Made by a program: the position numbers and the translations under genes
The notes under the pieces: generated by a model
What the model was told of the DNA's origin: nothing
What the model saw: only the letters and a program-made list of their open reading frames with translations
Database searches by the model: none
Assembly: GCA_016875335.1 (NCBI GenBank)
Contig: VGRO01000012.1
Span: forward strand, 1 to 61,039
Direction: 5' to 3'
Source of the DNA: Deltaproteobacteria bacterium
GTDB taxonomy: Bacteria > Myxococcota_A > UBA9042
DNA: 61,039 bases
Shown: positions 6,860 to 14,876 of the stretch, piece after piece
How the letters are laid out: each line of letters starts with the position of its first letter
How positions within the stretch are numbered: position 1 is the stretch's first letter

Positions 6860-9337
6860 TTGAAAGCGCGCGTCCGTCGTCAAGAGAATTCGACGTTTCA
6901 AGGACTTGCCCGCGCGCTGCGCGGCGCGTGGTGGGGGCCGGCGGCGGTGCTGCTGGGCGGCGGAGTGTGGACGGGCCTGCGGATCGCGGTCCATGCGCCC
7001 TCGCTGGCCACCGCGGCGATCGCCAGCCTGGTGCTGGTGGTGGCGGCTCGGCGCGCCAGACGGGACCTCGCCGCGCGATGGGGCGCGGGCATGATCGTGC
7101 TGGCCGCCGGCCTCGGACTCGGCGCCGAAGCGCTGCGCGAACCGCCGCCCCTGGACTTGCCGATGCCGCAGCGCACGCCGCCGGTGCAGCAGGGCGTCGT
7201 CGCCGACGACCCGGCTTGGTCCGAACACGGCCATCGCTTCACGTTGGACTGGCAACAGCGCTGCCCGCCGCCGCCGGCGCGCCACGGGTGCATGCCCATG
7301 TGGGGCCAGCTCCGCGTGCACGTGGCCGGCCGTCAGGTGCGCGTGCGGCGCGGCGACGTGGTGCGCATCGCAGCGTTCGTTGCGCCCCCGCCGGGCTTTG
7401 GCAACGAAGGCGCGTTCGATCTGCGCGCCGACTGGCACCGCCAACAGCGCTGGGGCAGCCTGCACATCGCGCATCCGGGCCGCATCGCCGTCGTGGCCCG
7501 CAGTGGTTCTGCGGTGGACGCAGCGCTGGACGCCGTCGCCCGGGCGCGCCGCGCTTGGGCCTTGCGCCTTGCGGCAGCGCTGCCAGCGGAACACGCCGCG
7601 ATCGTCGGCGCCATGAGCCTTGGCGACCAGTCCACCCGTTGGCCAGCGCTGGATCGCTGGATGCGCCAGACCGGCACTGCGCACGTGCTGGCGGTGTCCG
7701 GCAGCCACCTGGCCATCGTGGTCGGCGGCCTGCGTTGGCTGCTGCGGACCCTGGTGCGGCGGTGCGCGCCGGGCTTGTTGCGGCGCCGCCCGCTGCCGGT
7801 GTGGACGGCGGGGCCGCTGTTGATCGCCGTGTGGGGCTACACGGCCCTGACAGGCTTTGCGCCAGCGACCGTGCGATCGGCGTGGATGGTCTGCGCAGCG
7901 GTGCTGGCCGAAGCCACGGCGCGTCGCGCCAGCGTGTGGGAACTGTTGGGGTTTGCCGCCGTCTGCGTCCTGGTGTGCGACCCCATGGCGGCCGACGACC
8001 TGGGCGTGCAGTTGTCGGTCGCCGGAGTCGCCGGACTTGCGTGGGCTGCCAGTCCTGCGACCGATAGCGCCGCGCCGTGGTGGCAGATGGCGCGGTCGGC
8101 GGTGCGTTGTTCCGTGGGGGCCTGGGCCGCGACGACGCCTGTCTGCGCCATGCGCCTGGGGCAGATCGCGTGGTGCAGCGCGCCGGTCAACCTGGTGGTG
8201 GCGCCCTACGCCGTGCTGCTGTTGCCGGCATGCCTTGCCGTCGCAGTCGGTGTGATCCTGCCTTGGCCCTGGGCGACGGCTGCGGCTGTCCAGGCGTGCG
8301 GTTGGGTGGTGTGGCCGTGGGTTCAGGCCGTTCGCGCCACGACGGACTGCTTCGCCGTCGGCAGCACCCACGGCGCAGAGGCGGTGGCACTGGCCGGGTG
8401 GTCGGTAGCCGTGGGCGGCGCCTGGCTGCACGGCGGCCGCTGGCCGGTTCGCGCCGCCTGGGCCGCGCTTGCAGTCGTCGCCTTCTCAGCCGCGCAACGA
8501 CACGGTCTGAATCCGCCCGCGGAAGGTGCCCGCCTGACGTTTTTCGACGTGGGCCATGGCGATGCGATCGCCATCCAGTCCGGCGACGGCGCTGTGTGGC
8601 TCGTCGATGGCGGTGGCCAATTGGCCGACGACGGACGTCTGGGCGACCTGGCGCTGGTGCCGGCCTTGCGGGCCCTCGGCATCGACCGCATCGACCGCGC
8701 GGTCCTGAGCCATGCCCACCCGGACCACGAAAACGGCATGCTGGCCGTCGCGCGCGAACTGCAGGTCGGGGCGTTTTGGTTCAACGGGCAGCACGCCGCA
8801 GGCGCAGAGCACAAGGCGCTGCTGCGGCTGTGGGGCGATCGCCGAACCGCGGTGCCTGCGCCTCCTGGCCAACTCTGCCAAGGCCCCCTGTGCGTGCGGG
8901 TGCTGTGGCCTTCGGGAGATGCGTGGCCGTGGGCGACCGACCGCGGCCACAACGACAACTCTTTGGTTCTCGAACTCGCCGTCGGCTCGGCGCGGCTGCT
9001 GTTGAGCGGCGACATCGAAGCCACCGCCGAAACAGACCTCGTGCGGTCCGGCGTGCTGCGCCCCGTGGACGTCCTCAAGGTCCCGCACCATGGCAGCCGC
9101 ACGTCGAGCACCCCCGCGCTGCTGGCGGCGCTCCGGCCACACCACGCCGTTGCCGGCGCGCGCCCATGGGGGCAACTGGCTTTTCCGCACGGCGACGTGC
9201 GCGCACGCTACCGGCAGGCAGGCGTCGCCCTGTGGTCGACCGCAAACGGGGCCGTGACGGTCACCCTGCGCCCGGACCGTGTGGAACTACGCCAGGGGCC
9301 GCGCTTTGCGGCATGGACGCCTTCACCCGAGCGGTAG
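6860..9337 (+). CDS. comEC: ComEC/Rec2-family DNA uptake channel
   Basis: 825 residues. In naturally competent bacteria ComEC is the inner-membrane channel that brings single-stranded DNA into the cytoplasm. The N-terminal third has membrane helices and a soluble region. The central competence domain shows LAVSGSHLAIVV near residue 277, close to the family's LAVSGLH motif, followed by many helices. The C-terminal part is a metallo-beta-lactamase-like domain: LSHAHPDHENG near residue 617 gives the HxHxDH metal motif, followed by LLSGDIE and KVPHHGSRTSS. The order and length match full-length ComEC. The start is a TTG at 6860 with only a weak ribosome site, so the exact N-terminus is uncertain. 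No comEA or pilus genes are in the window. Confidence 0.9.
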   Translation: MKARVRRQENSTFQGLARALRGAWWGPAAVLLGGGVWTGLRIAVHAPSLATAAIASLVLVVAARRARRDLAARWGAGMIVLAAGLGLGAEALREPPPLDLPMPQRTPPVQQGVVADDPAWSEHGHRFTLDWQQRCPPPPARHGCMPMWGQLRVHVAGRQVRVRRGDVVRIAAFVAPPPGFGNEGAFDLRADWHRQQRWGSLHIAHPGRIAVVARSGSAVDAALDAVARARRAWALRLAAALPAEHAAIVGAMSLGDQSTRWPALDRWMRQTGTAHVLAVSGSHLAIVVGGLRWLLRTLVRRCAPGLLRRRPLPVWTAGPLLIAVWGYTALTGFAPATVRSAWMVCAAVLAEATARRASVWELLGFAAVCVLVCDPMAADDLGVQLSVAGVAGLAWAASPATDSAAPWWQMARSAVRCSVGAWAATTPVCAMRLGQIAWCSAPVNLVVAPYAVLLLPACLAVAVGVILPWPWATAAAVQACGWVVWPWVQAVRATTDCFAVGSTHGAEAVALAGWSVAVGGAWLHGGRWPVRAAWAALAVVAFSAAQRHGLNPPAEGARLTFFDVGHGDAIAIQSGDGAVWLVDGGGQLADDGRLGDLALVPALRALGIDRIDRAVLSHAHPDHENGMLAVARELQVGAFWFNGQHAAGAEHKALLRLWGDRRTAVPAPPGQLCQGPLCVRVLWPSGDAWPWATDRGHNDNSLVLELAVGSARLLLSGDIEATAETDLVRSGVLRPVDVLKVPHHGSRTSSTPALLAALRPHHAVAGARPWGQLAFPHGDVRARYRQAGVALWSTANGAVTVTLRPDRVELRQGPRFAAWTPSPER

Positions 9338-9505
9338 CTGCGGCCGAAGCCACCGTTGAAATACCGGGCAGCGACGACGGTGCGGACACCGACCCTTGCA
9401 GACCTCGACCGCAATGTCGGCGTGGTCCTTTCGTTTTGGACAAGGCAGAAAACGTGGCCCCTTGGCTTCAATGTCGTGCAGGGTCTTGTCGCTGGTCCGC
9501 CGCAT
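9323..9505 (-). CDS. small Cys-containing protein, possibly zinc-binding
   Basis: A 60-residue frame begins 30 bases after the YfhO-like gene stops, on the same strand. It overlaps the end of comEC by 15 bases. It contains four cysteines (FLPCPKRKDHAD, EVCKGRCPHRRRC) and a conserved-looking VCxGxCxxxxxC spacing, suggestive of a small zinc-binding fold. There is no obvious ribosome site before the ATG, so translation would depend on coupling. The opposite strand here has no better gene. I do not recognise a named family. Confidence 0.45.
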   Translation of the reverse strand: MRRTSDKTLHDIEAKGPRFLPCPKRKDHADIAVEVCKGRCPHRRRCPVFQRWLRPQLPLG

Positions 9506-9535
9506 CGCGCCGTGATAGCACAGGGGCGATCGCGG

Positions 9536-11698
9536 TCAAGGGTCCCGCTTGCGCCGCAACTGCCACGCGCCAGCGGCGACCGCCACCCAACCGCCGAGGG
9601 CAACCAAGCACGCCCATGGCCAGCCGAGCGGCTGGTAGTGCCACACGACGCGGTGGTCGCCCGCGGGCACTGCGATGGCCCGGAACATCCCATCCGCGAT
9701 GGCCGTCGGCGCTGGGCGGTCGTCGACGGTTGCGGTCCACCCCGGCGCCCACGCGTCGCGCACCACCACGACAGCGGGCGCGGGGACGCGGACGGCAAGC
9801 TCGACGTGATCGGCAACGTCCTTGATCACCGAGAGATTTGCTTTCCCTGCCGCGCCCGTGGCCAGCGGCCGGTCTGTGAGGACGACGTCCGCGGCCACGT
9901 CACGCAGCCGGAGCACCGCGGCGGCCGGATCGGGTTCGACGATGACGGCGTTCGCCACCTCGAAACGCGAGCGCGGCGCGGGATGGGCGCGCACCTGCAT
10001 GCCTGAGGGCAAGGTCGCAACCACCGGCCACGCCGCAAACGATCGGGCCGCCGCGGCGTCGTTTGCCGCGAGCAAGAGGTGCGACGTCGCCATGCGATCG
10101 AGCCACGGACCCGGCTTGCGTGTCTGGAAAAGCACCGCGTACCCGTCGACGGACCGGCCCGCCAGGGCATTGCCGAAGCGGTTGGCGCCCGCCGTGATCG
10201 CCGGTTCATAGCCCCCGGCCACGCGCACATCGGCCAGGCCGCCCCAATTGCCCATGCGCAGCGCCGGCGCGGTGGCGAGGCGGTGGGCGGACGGGACCAG
10301 TTGCCGCAGAGCCCGGCGATCCGCCGCAGTCCATTGCACGCGGTCCATCGGCTGGCGAGCCTTGCCGGCCAGGTGCGGCAGCGCGAATGCGAGGCCATGG
10401 CCCACCGCCAACGTCGCCAGAGCCGGCCCCAGCCAGCGCAGCGCCCGCCCGTCTGGGGCCTGCGCGGGTGCCAACGCGTCGGCGCCCTGCAGTGCCAGCA
10501 GGGCGGTCGCCACCAGCAGCCAGCGCGCCGGCACCCGGAAGGCACCAAGGCCAGGGACGACATCGGCAAGCGCCGGCAACAGCGGCCCATGCGACCCGAG
10601 CGACAGCGCCACGCACACAGCGGCCACGGCCAGCAACGCCACAGCGCGGCCCCGCGATCGCAAGACCGCGATCACGGCCAGAGCGATCATGGCCGGCCCG
10701 ACGAACGCCAGCGTCTCGTGGTAGCCGACGTCGCCTGGCACTCCGGCGGCGCCGCCGACCGGACCCGGCCTGATTGCGGTCCACAGGGTGTCGGCTGGCG
10801 CGGAGTAGGCCGTGGCGATTTCCTGAGGCGTGGAAAGCGTCCGGTTTAGCGCAGGGGCGATTTCGGCCGTCGCGAGCCACTGCGGCAACGTCAGCAAGGC
10901 GGCCACCGCAGCCGCGGCCCCCCCGCCCACGGCCGCGGCGGTAACGTGCAACTGACGAGCGATCCACGGCGCGGCACCGGCGGGCGGAGTCCTGTCCGCC
11001 GTCGCCGCGCGCACTGCGAGCACACCGACGAGTCCAACCGCGCACAGGAATGCCACCTGGGGATGCCCGGCCAGCCCCTGCAGGGCGAGGGCCACGCCCC
11101 ATGCCAGGACCAACCGCCAGCGCCGCTCGTCGACGAACCGGATGGCAAGGGCCCACACCCACGGCCACCACGCCCATGCCGCCACGAAACTGGCGTGGCC
11201 TGCCCAGAGGTGACCCCAGGTTTGGCCGGTCAGCGCGAGCCACCCGCCGATCGCCGCGCACGCCCACTTTGGCAGGCCGGGACGCCACGCGCGCGCGAGA
11301 ACGGCCCCTCCAGCCGCCAACCAAGCGAGGTGCAGCCACAACAGCCCCTCTGTGCCGCTGACCGGGCTGAGCCACAGCGCCAGCAGGTTGGGCGGGTACA
11401 GCACGCCCAGTTGCAGGCCCGCCAGCGTCGGCACGCCCCCCAACAGGTACGGGTTCCACAGGGGCACGCCACCTGCGGCCCACATGGCGGCCAAGGTCTG
11501 GCGCAACGGCAACTGGTACGAAAACAGGTCGGTCCCGTTGCCGACGAAGACCCCGCCGGACGACCACGACAGCAGGCCGGGCAAGGCGATCAGCGCCGCG
11601 ACGGTGGGCGCGATCCACGGGTGCTCCGACCGCTGCGCCGGCGGCGGCAGGACCGCGGTGCGCTTGATCGGCGTTTTCGGGCTTGCTTGGGTGGCCAT
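9536..11698 (-). CDS. YfhO-like polytopic membrane protein (GT-C-type)
   Basis: 720 residues. After a short cytoplasmic lead the protein has many hydrophobic helices. It carries the early motif DLFSYQLPLRQTLAAMWAAG followed by GVPLWNPYLLGGVP, which is characteristic of the YfhO/GT-C-like family; the acidic residue follows the first helix. The C-terminal ~200 residues are soluble and end with a beta-rich region and a final helix next to Arg/Lys residues. YfhO-family proteins are linked to lipid-linked sugar transfer onto cell-surface polymers; the acceptor here cannot be told. The ATG at 11698 has no clear Shine-Dalgarno and lies directly after a hairpin (11704-11760). Translation may therefore be structured, or the true start may be further in. 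Confidence 0.8.
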   Translation of the reverse strand: MATQASPKTPIKRTAVLPPPAQRSEHPWIAPTVAALIALPGLLSWSSGGVFVGNGTDLFSYQLPLRQTLAAMWAAGGVPLWNPYLLGGVPTLAGLQLGVLYPPNLLALWLSPVSGTEGLLWLHLAWLAAGGAVLARAWRPGLPKWACAAIGGWLALTGQTWGHLWAGHASFVAAWAWWPWVWALAIRFVDERRWRLVLAWGVALALQGLAGHPQVAFLCAVGLVGVLAVRAATADRTPPAGAAPWIARQLHVTAAAVGGGAAAAVAALLTLPQWLATAEIAPALNRTLSTPQEIATAYSAPADTLWTAIRPGPVGGAAGVPGDVGYHETLAFVGPAMIALAVIAVLRSRGRAVALLAVAAVCVALSLGSHGPLLPALADVVPGLGAFRVPARWLLVATALLALQGADALAPAQAPDGRALRWLGPALATLAVGHGLAFALPHLAGKARQPMDRVQWTAADRRALRQLVPSAHRLATAPALRMGNWGGLADVRVAGGYEPAITAGANRFGNALAGRSVDGYAVLFQTRKPGPWLDRMATSHLLLAANDAAAARSFAAWPVVATLPSGMQVRAHPAPRSRFEVANAVIVEPDPAAAVLRLRDVAADVVLTDRPLATGAAGKANLSVIKDVADHVELAVRVPAPAVVVVRDAWAPGWTATVDDRPAPTAIADGMFRAIAVPAGDHRVVWHYQPLGWPWACLVALGGWVAVAAGAWQLRRKRDP

Positions 11699-11703
11699 GG
11701 ACT

Positions 11704-11760
11704 AGTACCTCAGGCCCGAAATTCGCGCCGGGTTCCGGCGCGCAACAGGGCTGAGGTACT
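11704..11760. repeat. hairpin with 10-bp inverted arms upstream of the YfhO-like start
   Basis: AGTACCTCAG at 11704-11713 is the exact reverse complement of CTGAGGTACT at 11751-11760. The interior holds a second hairpin, GCGCCGG-GTT-CCGGCGC. The left arm is preceded by CT, giving CTAGTA, the same six bases that begin the larger repeat next to it. The structure lies five bases before the YfhO-like start codon on the transcribed strand. It could influence translation or be a degenerate mobile hairpin. Confidence 0.7.
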
Positions 11761-11763
11761 TCC

Positions 11764-11924
11764 GGCCGCGGCGGCGGCCGGCCGCGGGGGTGAGCGCGCA
11801 TGGGCGCGCGAGGGGGCTGCGAGCCCCCTTCACGCAACAAGCAGCTAGTAGGCGAAACCGATTGAGGGTTTGTTGAGGAATCACGGCCCATATCCCGACG
11901 CGAATTTGGGGTTTCGCCTACTAG
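11764..11924 (-). repeat. composite intergenic repeat, copy 1
   Basis: Read on the minus strand, this begins with an 80-bp unit (11924-11845) bounded by perfect 15-bp inverted arms, CTAGTAGGCGAAACC and its complement. About 81 bases of GC-rich palindromes follow, including GGGGGCTCGCAGCCCCC and GCGCGCCCATGCGCGC. The same structure occurs at 60879-61039. The 80-bp units differ at 9 interior positions with identical arms; the following 81 bases differ at only about 3. The first TAG of the unit is the stop codon of the ArsA-type gene. Confidence 0.9.
11845..11924. mobile_element. MITE-like 80-bp inverted-repeat unit, copy 1
   Basis: Perfect 15-bp terminal inverted repeats at 11845-11859 and 11910-11924. 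The ends read C-TA-G...C-TA-G, which fits a TA duplication in a CTAG target, as IS630/mariner-type elements make. There is no coding capacity. Interpreting it as a transposase-mobilised unit is inference; it could also be a processed hairpin or terminator-like repeat. Confidence 0.6.
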
Positions 11925-13072
11925 GCCTGTGTCGGCGCGACCAGCGCTTGCGCGATGGCCGAGAGGCCGATCAAATCGTGCGGTTCGTCGTCGCGGCGCG
12001 CGACCGGGACCACGGCCATGTCCGCACTGGCCTGGTCGCGCACGCGCTGGACTACCGCGAGGTCGGCCGCCGCCAACCGACCCAGTGCTGCGGTGGTCTG
12101 CGCCACGTGCTCGGCCAGGTGCGGCACGTCGCGGCCCAGGGCGTCGCCCAGGGTGCGCCATTCGCGGGCGAGGGCCGCGGTCAAGGCGACCGGGTCGGTG
12201 TCGAGTGCCGGGTCGAGCGCCAACACCCGGTTGACCAACCAGGCCGCAGGCAGCATCCGCTGGGCGCGCAGTTGTCGGCCGAGCGACGCCGCCTGATCGC
12301 TGCTGGTCGGGTCGCAGGCGGAGACCAGGATGAACGCGGCGTCAGGTCCAGTCACCAAGGCTTGCACCTGCTCGGCACGCTGCACGAAGCCGTCGAACGT
12401 CTCCGAGAGATCCCCAAAAAACTCCAACAGATTCGAGAACATCTCGACGCTCGTGAACCGCTGCAGCCCGCGCATCACCATCGACCCGCTTCGGAAAACC
12501 CCCGAATTGAGCCGCCGGCTGGGCGCGATCACTTTGCGGAACGCCGGCGACCCGAAAAGGTCGATGAGCCGCCGCGGGGCGTCCAGGAAGTCCAAGGCGT
12601 GTTCGGCCGGCGGCGTGTCGAGGATCACGAGGTCCCACTGTCCGCAGGTCGCGCATTCGTACAGCCGTTCGGTGGCCATGTACTCTTGCGACCCGGCCAG
12701 CGCGGTCGAAGCCTGCACGTAGAATGGGTGTCCAAGGATCCGCTGAGCGCTCTGCTGCGACCGCGCGTACCTCGTCACGACGCGATCGAAGGTGCGCTTG
12801 ACGTCGAGCATCGACGCGTCGAGGGACGTAGCCGGCTGCTGGGCCCCGCCGCGCGGCACTGCGATGCGCTGTACCTGCTCGTCAAACGCCTGCAATCCCA
12901 ATGCGTTGGCGAGCCTCCGCGCCGGGTCGACCGTCAGGACCAGGGTGCGCCGGCCCAGGCGGGCTGCGGCAATGCCCAACGCAGCGCTCAACGTCGTCTT
13001 GCCCACCCCGCCCGTGCCAACGCACAACAGCACCCGCTTGGACGTGAGCAATTCGGCGATGGTCGGCGGCAT
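11921..13072 (-). CDS. ArsA/Get3-family ATPase
   Basis: 383 residues, the size of single-domain ArsA/Get3 proteins. The N-terminus carries the deviant Walker A motif GTGGVGKTTLSAALG (about residues 19-33), followed by LVLTVDPARRLANALG, the conserved switch region of the ArsA branch. VILDTPPAEHALDFLDAP is the Walker B/switch II segment. Family members move arsenite or tail-anchored membrane proteins. Myxobacteria often have several copies of unknown cargo, and no ars resistance genes are adjacent. The stop codon is contributed by the border of the repeat element, so the last residues may reflect insertion. It is transcribed divergently from pyrE with 129 bases between. Confidence 0.88.
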   Translation of the reverse strand: MPPTIAELLTSKRVLLCVGTGGVGKTTLSAALGIAAARLGRRTLVLTVDPARRLANALGLQAFDEQVQRIAVPRGGAQQPATSLDASMLDVKRTFDRVVTRYARSQQSAQRILGHPFYVQASTALAGSQEYMATERLYECATCGQWDLVILDTPPAEHALDFLDAPRRLIDLFGSPAFRKVIAPSRRLNSGVFRSGSMVMRGLQRFTSVEMFSNLLEFFGDLSETFDGFVQRAEQVQALVTGPDAAFILVSACDPTSSDQAASLGRQLRAQRMLPAAWLVNRVLALDPALDTDPVALTAALAREWRTLGDALGRDVPHLAEHVAQTTAALGRLAAADLAVVQRVRDQASADMAVVPVARRDDEPHDLIGLSAIAQALVAPTQA

Positions 13073-13201
13073 GGGCTGGAGGGCCCGGGGTCGGGCGGAA
13101 GCGCCTTGCTACACGCTGGCACGCAGTTCGTCAAACGGGCTCGGCGTGACAGACGCGGCGGCTGCGGCTACCTTTGAGGCCCCACCCGCAAGGCCTGACC
13201 C

Positions 13202-13792
13202 ATGGACGTGCGCAAACAACGCCTCATCGAGCTGCTGTTGACCCAGGCGTTTGCCTATCGGGTCGACCCCCCGTTCCAGTTGTCGAGCGGGGCCACCTCG
13301 CCGTACTACATCGACTGCAAGCCGGTCATCCTGTCGGCCGAAGGCCAGACCCTGGTCGGCGCCCTCGGCTACGAGATCGCCCGCGATCTGGGCGCTCAGG
13401 CCATCGGCGGCCTGACGCTGGGGGCCGACCCCATCGCCTGCGCCATCGCCCACCACAGCTTTGCGCGGTCGACGCCGCTCGCGGCGTTCGTGGTGCGCAA
13501 GGAGGCCAAGGGGCACGGCACCACACGGTGGATCGAGGGCGCTCTGCCCGCGGGCTGCCGGGTCGCCGTGTTGGACGATGTGCTGACCACGGGCAAATCG
13601 ACGCTGCTGGCCGTCGACCGCGTCCGCCAGGCTGGATTCGAGGTCACGGGAGCGATCGTACTGGTCGATCGCGAAGAAGGCGGCAGCGAGGCGCTGCGCG
13701 CAGCGGGCGTCGAGGTGCACCCGATTGCGACCCGCACGCAGCTGATGGCGCTGCGCGCCTCGGCCGAGCGTCACCGGGCGGAGGCGGCGTAG
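13202..13792 (+). CDS. pyrE: orotate phosphoribosyltransferase
   Basis: 196 residues. The enzyme joins orotate to PRPP to make orotidine monophosphate in pyrimidine synthesis. The PRPP-binding motif VAVLDDVLTTGKST lies at 121-134. The N-terminal FQLSSGATSPYYIDCKPVIL matches the family's flexible-substrate segment, and VVRKEAKGHGTTRWIEG contains the catalytic Lys loop. The length matches bacterial PyrE. It stands alone, divergent from the ArsA-type gene, with no other pyr genes in the window. Confidence 0.95.
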   Translation: MDVRKQRLIELLLTQAFAYRVDPPFQLSSGATSPYYIDCKPVILSAEGQTLVGALGYEIARDLGAQAIGGLTLGADPIACAIAHHSFARSTPLAAFVVRKEAKGHGTTRWIEGALPAGCRVAVLDDVLTTGKSTLLAVDRVRQAGFEVTGAIVLVDREEGGSEALRAAGVEVHPIATRTQLMALRASAERHRAEAA

Positions 13793-13909
13793 CCGACATC
13801 CCGTCCCGCGCGGTCGAGGGTCCTGGGCACCTCGCCGCGTGCGTCCATGCGGCCTCGATCGCCCTGCCGTGCCTGGGCCTCGGGCGACTGCTTTGGGCGC
13901 GCGCCGGGT

Positions 13910-14500
13910 TCAGTCGAAAGCCCAACCAATCCCGGAGAACAGCGCAGCGCCGAAGTGTGCGAAGTTGTTGATGACGCGGGCGCCGATGTGGATGTACGAG
14001 TGGGGGCGCTCGTAGGTTTTGACCCGGTACCGCAGTCCGGCCTCCACGTGGAACTTGAGCAGATCGCTCGCCCGTGTCCCGCTGTACACCAGACTCGCGC
14101 CGAACTCGCCGTAGCCGCGCAAGCGCTTGTAGCTGTCCGCCGCGGTTTCCCACCCGATCGCCGCGCCAGCGCCGATGATCGGGAATGCTGAGAATTCTCC
14201 GAGCGGTACGCGCATGCCGAGCACGACTTCCGAGCCCAGGTACAAGTTGCCGCGGTGGCGGCGCGCCGCGCCGCGAACGATGGGTCCGACCGCCAACGAC
14301 TGGTTCAGGCACTGCACCTTGGTTGCGCCTGGACACGGACCCGGCGCGCGAAAATCGATGTCGTCGGGCACGACGGCGACGCCAGCGGCCAACTCGCGGC
14401 CGAGCACCTCGTTGCGCTCAAAGTCGCCCGCTGCGGCCAACTGCGGCCACGCCGTCGCGGCGGCAATTGCCACGGTTGCCATCCGGAGGTCGCTGCGCAT
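13910..14500 (-). CDS. small outer-membrane beta-barrel-like protein
   Basis: 196 residues from the ATG at 14500, chosen because it places a clean signal peptide at the N-terminus (MATVAIAAATAWPQLAAA, cleavage near AAA-GD). The frame extends to 14566. The mature part has alternating strands rich in Gly, Tyr and aromatic residues and ends in SGIGWAFD. There is no terminal Phe, but a Trp-Phe pair sits near the end. Two Cys (PGATKVQCLN and PCPG) could form a disulfide. It resembles a small eight-stranded barrel; no family was recognised. It is divergent from the metzincin gene downstream. Confidence 0.6.
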   Translation of the reverse strand: MRSDLRMATVAIAAATAWPQLAAAGDFERNEVLGRELAAGVAVVPDDIDFRAPGPCPGATKVQCLNQSLAVGPIVRGAARRHRGNLYLGSEVVLGMRVPLGEFSAFPIIGAGAAIGWETAADSYKRLRGYGEFGASLVYSGTRASDLLKFHVEAGLRYRVKTYERPHSYIHIGARVINNFAHFGAALFSGIGWAFD

Positions 14501-14876
14501 CGTCGTTTTCACCTGGCTGACGCGGGACGCGGCGGCTCCGTTGCCTGCCGCCGCAAGGGCGCCCAAGGTAGGCTGCGCTGCAGCGCCGGCAACCTTGCGC
14601 GGTCACCTTGGTTGCCGCAGCGGCCGTACAGGTTGCGTACAGCGTGTGTTCTGGTGGGCTTTCGGGCGATGGCGTCTGGGGCCCGACCGCCCATGTGGGT
14701 CGGGGGGAGGCGGGCGACCGGGCCCAGCAGACGCACCGAAGCGCCCGGCGGAAGGGAGGGAGGATCCGACCGGGCACGCCCCTACAAGACCCGGCGCAGT
14801 TCGATTATTCCCAAGGCCCGCGGCTGCGGTAGTCTGCCGCTTGCCCAGCGCGCCCGGCGCGCGATCCTATGTTGCC

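Noticed and set aside
10079-10849. Plus-strand frames opposite the YfhO-like gene
   Set aside because: They encode Arg/Pro-rich products without motifs, while the minus strand shows clear membrane helices and a family motif.
11921-13072. Arsenic resistance operon around the ArsA-type ATPase
   Set aside because: No arsR, arsB, arsC or arsD-like gene is nearby, so only family membership is claimed.
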